Below, in pieces: positions 23,201 through 28,877 of a stretch of DNA of 34,124 bases. Position 1 is the stretch's first letter; each line of letters opens with the position of its first letter. A program made the position numbers and the translations under genes. The stretch covers positions 1 through 34,124 of the forward strand of contig PGYA01000051.1 of assembly GCA_002839435.1 (NCBI GenBank), given 5' to 3'. Below the pieces are notes generated by a model. It did not search any database, was not told the DNA's origin, and saw only the letters and a list, made by a program, of their open reading frames with translations. The stretch is from Candidatus Riflebacteria bacterium HGW-Riflebacteria-2 (GTDB taxonomy: Bacteria > Muiribacteriota > Ozemobacteria > Ozemobacterales > Ozemobacteraceae).

Positions 23201-23366
23201 TGGCGCAGACATTCAAAAACCGTTGGCGCTGGTTGTTAACGGCGGGTTGATTTCTTCTACACTACTGACTCTTTACGTGGTTCCGGTCATTTTTGGCATA
23301 CTTGAAAAGCACTACGCTAAACTGGATGAACAGGATATAACAGAGAAGGCAACAATCGACAAATAG
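20259..23366 (+). CDS. czcA: Heavy-metal efflux RND pump (CzcA/CusA family)
   Basis: A 1035-residue inner-membrane pump with the HME-RND layout: 12 membrane helices and two large periplasmic loops. The fourth helix has SVGMVVDATIVVTEN with Asp401 and Glu408, the proton-relay positions. The start of the second porter region reads MPDLDEGAIAINSVRLPN (residues 548-565), which lacks the Met used by CusA for Cu/Ag. NELISGIKSDVAVKIFGDD also fits the divalent-cation group (Zn, Co, Cd, Ni). It exports metal by proton antiport. I chose the ATG at 20259, which has a GGGG-rich ribosome site and lies after the czcB stop. The longer frame from 20235 would overlap czcB. The exact metal is not known. Confidence 0.92.
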   Translation: MNRFFDFLLTQRFFVFLITAILMITGLVSWNRLPIDAFPDVTNVQVMILTKVPGLTSLDVEQRVTFPIEQHMGGLPQVKQVRSVSKSEISQVVVIFEDDVDIYFARQLVFERIAEARESLPPGSSPEMTPISTGLGEVFQYTLDSDESSPTELRTLQDWVVAPQLRTISGVTEINSFGGFVKQYHVVVKPAALEKYEISLRSVIEKLAENNANAGGSFIVKDWQQTFIRSLGLLTSLEDIGNVVLKDNDGVPVLVKDVAEVTTGGQTRQGGVTRDDKGEVVAGMVIMLQGANSKDVVEEVKEKIPHIQKALPKNVKINPFYDRTSLIQACIKTVVDAIGEGGICVIFVLFLFLAELRTAAVVLFSIPMTFLVSFIIMDLTGMSSNLMSLGGLAFSVGMVVDATIVVTENARRHLALAKPDETRMAIVSRSIQEVVRPVSFSIFIVSLILIPLFTLQGMEGKMFIPLAQTMLIALLASLGIALFIAPALSESLLPRGREYEFPFVSWFHRLYGRTLNICLKYQWTTIALSLLLLIGTASLALGLGTDFMPDLDEGAIAINSVRLPNASLAGSVKVADEIGRMLKVVPEIETVVGKTGRAEISEDPMGPEQTDFVIMLKSRKDFPEGRSKAEVTEHIRQVLNQVPGLRHSFSQPIALRVNELISGIKSDVAVKIFGDDLDLLAKYAGEVAAILAATPGAYDTKSAQLSGMRQLDICIDRAAAARYGLNAGDVNELIETAVGGKVATTIIEGQRRFDLQVRYPENVRKNQDDIMNLRIRTPGDTLIPLKQIASIRPVEVPIEVKRENGLRSLVVETNVRNRDLGSFIDDLQKRLEPLEAKLPTGYFLNLGGQFENQQRAMKRLGLVVPVVLLFILILLVMALGKLRDALLVITILPFALVGGIIALWLWQMTFSVSAAIAFIVLLGVAVQDGVLLISFMRQLINEGKDLPVAIRQACALRYRAIMMTTLTSFIGHVPMLLSTGSGADIQKPLALVVNGGLISSTLLTLYVVPVIFGILEKHYAKLDEQDITEKATIDK

Positions 23367-23490
23367 TCGTATTCTAACTATTGCAAGTGACCTTGCCACT
23401 GACCGCTGCTGCTGCCAATTTTAAGCAGACTGGTCGGATGCCTGATGAAAGGTATATACTGTTTTAAAGACGACCGGGAGGTACCGTTAT

Positions 23491-24300
23491 ATGAGTGTAA
23501 CTGTTTTTTATTTTAGCGGAACAGGGAACTCGCTGGCAGCTGCCCGCACGCTTGTCGGCAAACTGCCGGAAGCTTGCATTGTGCCGCTGGCCGGAATCTT
23601 GAGCGCGGACAAGCCATACCTGCTGCAGACCGATAAGGCGATATTCGTTTTTCCGGTTTATTGCGCTGGAATTCCGGCGCTGGTTGCTCGTGTTCTTGAT
23701 CTGATCGATATGTCGAAAGCAAAGTATGTAGCTGCAATCGCGAATTGTGCCAGTTCGGCCGGGACAGCTCTCGATATTTTTGCTTTAGAGCTGCAGAGTC
23801 GCTGCAACAAGAGTCTTTCTGCCGGTTGGGTAATCTATATGCCGGGTAATTACACTCCGCTCTATGGCAGTGAAAGCCCGGCAACCATAGAGCGCATGCT
23901 CAAGGAGGCCGACAATCGCCTGCTCGAAATCGCCTGCGAGATTCAGTCGGGTGTTGCGATAGATTTTTCTCTGCCGTTTGCACTGGCATGTATGAACAGG
24001 GTCGCGTGGAAGATTTGCATATCCGGATTGCCTTATATGCAGAAACGCTTTCGCGTCGAAAGCACATGCACTGGTTGCGGACTTTGCGCCAGAGTTTGCC
24101 CGGTGAACAATATCGTAATGTCAGCCGCCGGTCGACCACAATGGCTCAAAAAGTGCGAACAGTGCATGGCCTGCCTGCAATATTGCCCGGTTGAAGCCAT
24201 TCAATGCCTGTGGTGGACTAAAGGCCGTATTCGTTATCGGCATCCGAGAATCCCCGCCAGCGAGATAATTGCCCAGAAGAGCATGGATGGCGCAGCTTAA
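23491..24300 (+). CDS. EFR1-family flavodoxin/ferredoxin protein
   Basis: A 269-residue fusion. The N-terminal flavodoxin-like domain begins VTVFYFSGTGNSLAAA, with the FSGTGNS phosphate-binding loop for FMN and a second loop around VFPVYCAGIP. The C-terminal part has two [4Fe-4S] ferredoxin motifs, CTGCGLCARVCP (Cys193, 196, 199, 203) and CEQCMACLQYCP (Cys222, 225, 228, 232). EFR1 proteins are presumed cytoplasmic electron carriers in anaerobes. GGGAGG lies 9 nt before the ATG. The 124-bp gap after czcA shows no clear terminator or promoter. No partner enzyme is nearby, so its redox partner is unknown. It suggests an anaerobic or facultative lifestyle. Confidence 0.9.
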   Translation: MSVTVFYFSGTGNSLAAARTLVGKLPEACIVPLAGILSADKPYLLQTDKAIFVFPVYCAGIPALVARVLDLIDMSKAKYVAAIANCASSAGTALDIFALELQSRCNKSLSAGWVIYMPGNYTPLYGSESPATIERMLKEADNRLLEIACEIQSGVAIDFSLPFALACMNRVAWKICISGLPYMQKRFRVESTCTGCGLCARVCPVNNIVMSAAGRPQWLKKCEQCMACLQYCPVEAIQCLWWTKGRIRYRHPRIPASEIIAQKSMDGAA

Positions 24301-24363
24301 AACTTGTAAACTTTTTTCGGTGATGTACAGTAATGTTAGAAAAAGCCATTCAGGAGATAATTT

Positions 24364-25308
24364 ATGAAATTGTTCATGCAGCGCTGGTTTTTATTGTTAT
24401 TCCTGTGTCTGGTAACTCCTGGACTGCTGCTCGGCGACCCTTTCAACGAGAAGAAGGTTGAACCGGCAAAGCCGGTATCTGGCCTCGACAGCAGTGGCGC
24501 AGCGGTGGAATCTGCCGACAAGGCCAAGGAAGAGTCTGAGTTCCCGGTCAATGGCGTGATCGAAGTCAACCCGTCATTACGTTTGCGCGAATATCCATGG
24601 GGGCCGGTCTTGGGCCTGTTCGGCAGTGGCACCAAGGTTACCGTAATTGGCGCCGAGGGCGAATTTTACAAAGTTCAGGTGAATGGTCAGACCGGCTATA
24701 TGCACAAAAACTTTGTTTCAATTCCCGGTGCGCCAGCCTCGCAGGTCGAGCCTGAGTATCCCGGCGATACACGGAGTGGCGGCTATATTCCCAAAGATGG
24801 CGGCAATAATACTGCCGGAGGCAATACTGGCAGTGGCACGTTGCCGAGCAAACCGTCAGTTATCGGTCAGGCACAGGGCGACGGAACCCCGGCCGGCGCT
24901 CTCACCTGGGCTCATGACCAGATGCCCGGCGGTAGCTGCAAAGGCTTGAATGCCAATAACGGCCAGCGCTCCAGCAACCCGGACGCCTGGGACGGCTGGT
25001 GTCTGGCTTTTGTTGGTACAGCCTACGGCCGTAAGATTCCTGAATTGAGAGCCCCTTCTGCCATTCAGTCATATTATAACTTCAAAAATGCTGGAAAAAT
25101 CAAGAATGACCGCAATCCCCCTGCCGGCGCGGTCATGTTCACCAACAAGACCAGTACCAACCCTTACGGTCATATATTCATTGCGACCGGTGAAAAGGCC
25201 GCAAATGGCGAACCCATTGTCATTTCAACCACTTCCTACAATATCAAGAAGTTTACTCTCAGCCAGATGGTAGGCGGTTTGCAATACCTCGGCTGGGCAA
25301 TGCCCTGA
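24364..25308 (+). CDS. Secreted SH3b-CHAP-type protein
   Basis: A 314-residue protein with a signal peptide (MKLFMQRWFLLLFLCLVTPG, cleavage near LLG). A bacterial SH3 domain covers about residues 60-117 (NPSLRLREYPWGPVLGLFGSG...GQTGYMHKNFVSI). A Gly/Ser/Thr-rich linker follows, then a CHAP-like cysteine peptidase/amidase domain (about 175-312) with Cys213 in WDGWCLAFVGTAYG and His270 in YGHIFIATG. This pairing suggests a peptidoglycan-binding and -cleaving enzyme in the periplasm or outside. AGGAG precedes the ATG. The NHL-type gene follows after 16 bp. Assignment to CHAP is by motif; the active-site pair fits, but no activity is shown. Confidence 0.82.
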   Translation: MKLFMQRWFLLLFLCLVTPGLLLGDPFNEKKVEPAKPVSGLDSSGAAVESADKAKEESEFPVNGVIEVNPSLRLREYPWGPVLGLFGSGTKVTVIGAEGEFYKVQVNGQTGYMHKNFVSIPGAPASQVEPEYPGDTRSGGYIPKDGGNNTAGGNTGSGTLPSKPSVIGQAQGDGTPAGALTWAHDQMPGGSCKGLNANNGQRSSNPDAWDGWCLAFVGTAYGRKIPELRAPSAIQSYYNFKNAGKIKNDRNPPAGAVMFTNKTSTNPYGHIFIATGEKAANGEPIVISTTSYNIKKFTLSQMVGGLQYLGWAMP

Positions 25309-25324
25309 AACACGGAGATAACCA

Positions 25325-26287
25325 ATGAATCGACACATTATTCTGTTTGCTTGCCTGTTTATGAACGCTGTAGCACTCTTTGCCATTGACCTGCCGCTTG
25401 GTACTTCAACTGCCGAACTCGGTCTCAAAACACTTGCCGATGTCGGCGAAAACTTCGGGAAAGGTTTGCCGCTGGGCCCGGCCGCCCTCCGCTTTGTTGG
25501 CGACAACCTGTGGGTCAGCGACAGTCTCAACAAGCGTCTGGTTGAATACGACCAGGATGGAAAGCTCCTGCAATATCTTGCTGTGGCCAGTGAGAGCCAT
25601 TTATATCTTGAAGACTTTGTCAGGATGTCTAATGGCTGTTTCTGGCTCTGCGATATTGATAACGCGGCTCTGCTTAAAATAGATGTGCATGGACTGATAA
25701 TCCGCCGGTTCACCACTATTGGCGAAAAGCAGCTGGCCTGGCCGATAAGAATCGAGCTTCTGCCCTCAGGCAATCTGCTGGTTCTTGACCTTACTCTTGG
25801 CGAACTCATCGAGTTCACCGAAGATGGCAGTCTGGTGCGCGCCGATGCCGTTTCTGGCCGCAGTTTTCTGGTTGAAAAAGACAGCGTCTCTTATGTTGTC
25901 GAAAAGGACAACGAGCTTTACCTCGCAGTCAGAAAACTCGCCGATAACACTGTCAAGCTATCTCAGATTCCGGTTGGTGATGTTCTCGATCTCGAATTGC
26001 TGGCAAAAACCAGCAGTGGCGAATGTGTCGTTGGTTACAAAGCTATCAGCAATGATGTCCGGGCTCAGATGCCATATCAGCTGATGCGCTTTACTCCAGA
26101 CAGCGATAAGCCTTTTGCAACCATGCAGGTCGGGTTCCCTGAAGCCTTTTTGACCAGACCGCTGATCTCAAAAGAACTCGGCCAAGACTTCCTTATCAGG
26201 CTGGCGCCTGCCGCGTCCGGTTCCGGCAAGGTTCTGCGCCTCTCTCCTGTTGATCTGAACTTCTCACTTGAACGCTCCGGTGGTTGA
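25325..26287 (+). CDS. Secreted NHL-type propeller protein
   Basis: A 320-residue protein with a signal peptide (MNRHIILFACLFMNAVALFA). Repeats of the NHL/six-bladed propeller kind follow: LRFVGDNLWVSDSLNKRLVEYDQDG, then DFVRMSNGCFWLCDIDNAALLKID, then IELLPSGNLLVLDLTLGELIEFTEDG. Each has a hydrophobic strand followed by a polar turn and a second strand, as in NHL repeats. The C-terminal third is less regular. NHL proteins often bind ligands or proteins outside the cell. It is 16 bp behind the SH3b-CHAP gene, so it is probably co-transcribed and may work at the same site. A bidirectional terminator ends the unit. No substrate can be named. Confidence 0.72.
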   Translation: MNRHIILFACLFMNAVALFAIDLPLGTSTAELGLKTLADVGENFGKGLPLGPAALRFVGDNLWVSDSLNKRLVEYDQDGKLLQYLAVASESHLYLEDFVRMSNGCFWLCDIDNAALLKIDVHGLIIRRFTTIGEKQLAWPIRIELLPSGNLLVLDLTLGELIEFTEDGSLVRADAVSGRSFLVEKDSVSYVVEKDNELYLAVRKLADNTVKLSQIPVGDVLDLELLAKTSSGECVVGYKAISNDVRAQMPYQLMRFTPDSDKPFATMQVGFPEAFLTRPLISKELGQDFLIRLAPAASGSGKVLRLSPVDLNFSLERSGG

Positions 26288-26310
26288 GGTCGCGCAGGTG
26301 CTAATATGAC

Positions 26311-26341
26311 AAAAAAAGTGCCCGTTACGGGCGTTTTTTTT
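26311..26341. terminator. Bidirectional intrinsic terminator
   Basis: A GCCCG/CGGGC stem (26320-26324 with 26328-26332) and a TTA loop, extended by wobble pairs, is flanked by seven A and eight T residues. It lies between the convergent NHL-type gene and the YciH-like gene and can serve both. Confidence 0.92.
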
Positions 26342-26349
26342 GCCTAAAT

Positions 26350-26712
26350 TCAGCCGCCGCTGCGTTTGACGCGGTAGCCCATTTTGTCGAGCTCGGCGAC
26401 GAGGCGGTCGCGATGTTCACCTTGAATCTCGATCTGACCGTCTTTTATGGCGCCGCCGGCGCCGCATTTCTTTTTGAGCTCGGCAGCCAGCTTTTTAAGG
26501 TCGTCTTCGCTGCCGGGCAGTCCGCTGATTATTGTGACTCCAGCGCCTTTGCGCCCCTTCGTTTCGCGGCTCACTCTGACGATACCGTCTTTGGCTGGCA
26601 ACACGGCATTGCCACTCCTGCGGCAGACACACTGAGCTACCGGCTTTTCGCAGCCGGGGCACATTTTCCCCCATTCGCTTGAGTAAACCAGACCCGATTC
26701 CTTTTTGCTCAT
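26350..26712 (-). CDS. yciH: YciH/eIF1 (SUI1) family translation factor
   Basis: A 120-residue protein. A short Cys cluster (CPGC...CVC: Cys18, 21, 28, 30) that may bind zinc is followed by the SUI1 fold. Its core is visible as VRVSRETKGRKGAGVTIISG, then LPGSEDDLKKLAAELKKKCGAGGAIKDGQIEIQGEH and DRLVAELDKMGYRVKRSGG. Bacterial YciH resembles eukaryotic eIF1 and is thought to inhibit or tune translation initiation under stress, acting on the 30S subunit. The length is typical (E. coli YciH is about 108 residues). The gene is alone on the minus strand, diverging from the small lipoprotein gene. Its own ribosome site is weak. Confidence 0.92.
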   Translation of the reverse strand: MSKKESGLVYSSEWGKMCPGCEKPVAQCVCRRSGNAVLPAKDGIVRVSRETKGRKGAGVTIISGLPGSEDDLKKLAAELKKKCGAGGAIKDGQIEIQGEHRDRLVAELDKMGYRVKRSGG

Positions 26713-26842
26713 ACAGACCCAATTTTAAACGTGCCGGCCGGTAAATGCAAACCGTTCATGCAAATGATTTTTGGAGTATCTTTTGCATTGTTTTGTGCAT
26801 GGGAAAGTATTAGCATTGAATTAGACGATAGCGAGGTGTCTG

Positions 26843-27118
26843 ATGAGATTTCTGACTGTGATTTTTTTTATGACAACGGTGTTCTTGAGCGGTTGTTGTG
26901 GCAACCAGGAAGCGGTACCAGTGGCGCCCGCTGTGAAAGCTGAGCCGAAAGCTGTGGCGCCGCTGAGCAAATCTGATCAGATGCGGCAGAAGGCAAAAGT
27001 TGCTGAGGCCGCCAGCCTGATTGGATACGATGGCAAAGCGATCAGACGCGATCTTGACAAGATCATCGATCAGCACGAGCAATCGGCGAAGCAACTGGAA
27101 GACCTCAACAACCTTTAA
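26843..27118 (+). CDS. Small lipoprotein of unknown function
   Basis: A 91-residue protein with a lipoprotein signal (MRFLTVIFFMTTVFLSGCCG, lipobox LSGC with Cys18). A Pro/Ala-rich linker (about 24-41) and a charged, helical tail ending IIDQHEQSAKQLEDLNNL follow. A GAGG site lies 7 nt before the ATG. It should be anchored to the inner or outer membrane facing the periplasm. No domain family was recognised. It is separated from the TPR operon by 270 bp that carry a repeat remnant. Confidence 0.75.
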   Translation: MRFLTVIFFMTTVFLSGCCGNQEAVPVAPAVKAEPKAVAPLSKSDQMRQKAKVAEAASLIGYDGKAIRRDLDKIIDQHEQSAKQLEDLNNL

Positions 27119-27149
27119 TTCCCTGCCATAACCGAGTTCAAGAATTTAT

Positions 27150-27187
27150 CGTCATTGCGAAGAGGGTGATAGCCCGAAGAAGCAATC
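27150..27187. repeat. Decayed copy of the REP-like repeat
   Basis: CGTCATTGCGA (27150-27160) followed by CGAAGAAGCAATC (27175-27187) repeats the left half of the element at 143-176, in the same order and similar spacing. The right half is not clearly preserved. The rest of the 270-bp gap (27119-27388) holds no ORF but contains the promoter-like site at 27315-27343. Confidence 0.6.
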
Positions 27188-27314
27188 GCATGTTCAAAAG
27201 GATTGCCGCTATTTGCCTATGGATTGCGGTGATAGTTTAAAGAGATTCGCTCCGAGTTGCCTACGCCTGGGCAAACTTGCCTAAGATTTTCTGCCGGGCA
27301 ATTTGTCTGGTGTG

Positions 27315-27343
27315 TTTAGTTTTTGCTCGGACTCTGCTAATAT
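27315..27343 (+). promoter_or_regulatory. Extended -10 promoter of the TPR/phosphatase operon
   Basis: TGCTAATAT (27335-27343) is an extended -10, with TTTAGT (27315-27320) at a 17-bp spacing as a weak -35. The 11-nt string TCTGCTAATAT (27333-27343) is identical to that in the tRNA operon promoter. The gene start is 45 bp downstream. Confidence 0.5.
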
Positions 27344-27388
27344 TTTATTGAATAATTACTTTTGTTAAAACCGTTCGAGGTGATCTTA

Positions 27389-28837
27389 ATGAACAGATAC
27401 AGATTTATTGCATTACTTTTTATGGCTTTGCTGCTGCCAGCAAACATTCTAGAGGCGCAGAACGCCAAGTTTCATGTCGATGTTGGTCTCAATCACTTTT
27501 ACAAGAACCGCTATCTTGAAGCTTATCGTGAATTCAAACAGGCCCTCGAAAAAGACCCGCGTTATCCAGAGGCACACTATAACCTCGGGCGTGTTTACAA
27601 GGCTCAGGGCTTCATGAAGGAAGCAATTATACAGTTTCAGATTGCTGTGCAGATCAAGCCAGATTATCTGGCTGCCAGACGTGAGCTCGAGGCCATGCAG
27701 CAGACGCTGGCAACTGACGTGGCGGCGCAGCAGAAGATTCAGGGGCGCGAAACGATTCAGCAGACTGAATTTGATACAATTCCAGCGGATGAGGCGGTGA
27801 GCCGGGCCCGTGAAATGCTCAACCAGGGTCGCCCCGAAGAAGCTATACGCTATTATGAAGTAGCATTGCGAGAAAGGCCTGAAGATGCCTCTCTCAACAA
27901 AATGCTCGGTTTTCTGCGTTTTCGTCAGAACCGCTTCAGTGATGCGCTTGATAGCTATACCAGAGCTCAGAAAAACGCACCGACTGATGCCGAAATCCCT
28001 TACGCCATTGGTCTAATATACATGAAGACACAGGCCCCTGAACGCGCAGAACGCTTTTTCAGCCAGGCCGTCGCGTTGCAGCCGGCTATGGTTAAGGCCA
28101 TCTTCGGGCTTGGCGAAGCCTACGAGGCTCAGGAAAGAATAGAAGACGCGATACTGCAGTTTCGTCGCTGCCTCGAACTTAACCCGAACCAGAAAGAAGC
28201 TAAAGACAAGCTGTCATATCTGGCCGGCCGTCAGGGCTATAACTATTACAGCCGCGGCAGTTACTTTTATCAGCGTGGCGAATATGATAAGGCCGAGCCA
28301 TTGCTCTCTATGGCCAGACAGTATGGCAATCTTACCCCGGATCAAAATCGCCAGGTCGATGAAATGCTCAACGCCAGTCGCTTCTGGCTTAACAAACAAC
28401 GAGAAAAAGAGCGTGTTGATCAGGAACGTCGCACTACCAGCAACGCCTCCTACGTTGGAAAGAACACCGATGTATACGAAGTCAGCCGTAATCCGACACC
28501 TTACATTGGCAGTGCAGTTGAATGGAGCGGCCGTATTGAATTCGTTACCACCAAAAAAGGTGGCCGGGCGCTGTTTGTCAACAGTCAGCCTTCGGTGAAT
28601 GCTGAGAGCAACATGGATTACGTTTTTGAGATAGTTTTTCCCAAAGATCTGCCAAGTGACCCTCGTATTGCTGCTTATGCACAGGTGTCAGTCAAGGGCA
28701 AAATTCTTCGGGTTGAGAAGCTGTTGAACGAGGTATCCAATTCGTTCAGTTCGCGTCGACAACCCGTTGTCGAGGCGGCCGAAGTCAGGTTCGATCGCGA
28801 GACTTATGCTCAGCCGCTTATCATGAGGTTTTTCTGA
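27389..28837 (+). CDS. Exported TPR protein with C-terminal beta-rich domain
   Basis: A 482-residue protein. A signal peptide (MNRYRFIALLFMALLLPANI, cleavage after LEA) is followed by about seven tetratricopeptide repeats (residues 27 to about 330), for example AHYNLGRVYKAQGFMKEAI, DASLNKMLGFLRFRQNRFSD and AIFGLGEAYEAQERIEDAI. A charged linker leads to a beta-rich C-terminal domain (about 365-482) that resembles an OB fold (YIGSAVEWSGRIEFV ... AYAQVSVKGKILRVEKLLN). I chose the ATG at 27389 because GAGG lies 8 nt upstream; the frame also opens at a TTG at 27362 without a matching site. TPR proteins scaffold complexes, here in the periplasm. It precedes two sensor phosphatase genes and may be their partner; this is inferred from order only. 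Confidence 0.8.
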   Translation: MNRYRFIALLFMALLLPANILEAQNAKFHVDVGLNHFYKNRYLEAYREFKQALEKDPRYPEAHYNLGRVYKAQGFMKEAIIQFQIAVQIKPDYLAARRELEAMQQTLATDVAAQQKIQGRETIQQTEFDTIPADEAVSRAREMLNQGRPEEAIRYYEVALRERPEDASLNKMLGFLRFRQNRFSDALDSYTRAQKNAPTDAEIPYAIGLIYMKTQAPERAERFFSQAVALQPAMVKAIFGLGEAYEAQERIEDAILQFRRCLELNPNQKEAKDKLSYLAGRQGYNYYSRGSYFYQRGEYDKAEPLLSMARQYGNLTPDQNRQVDEMLNASRFWLNKQREKERVDQERRTTSNASYVGKNTDVYEVSRNPTPYIGSAVEWSGRIEFVTTKKGGRALFVNSQPSVNAESNMDYVFEIVFPKDLPSDPRIAAYAQVSVKGKILRVEKLLNEVSNSFSSRRQPVVEAAEVRFDRETYAQPLIMRFF

Positions 28838-28877
28838 TGATTTTGCCCGGTGCTGATCAGAGTTAGCTGATAGCAGA

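Noticed and set aside
27181..27300. Possible right half of the second REP-like element
   Set aside because: GGATTGC strings recur here, but no arm pairs well enough with 27150-27187 to call a complete copy.
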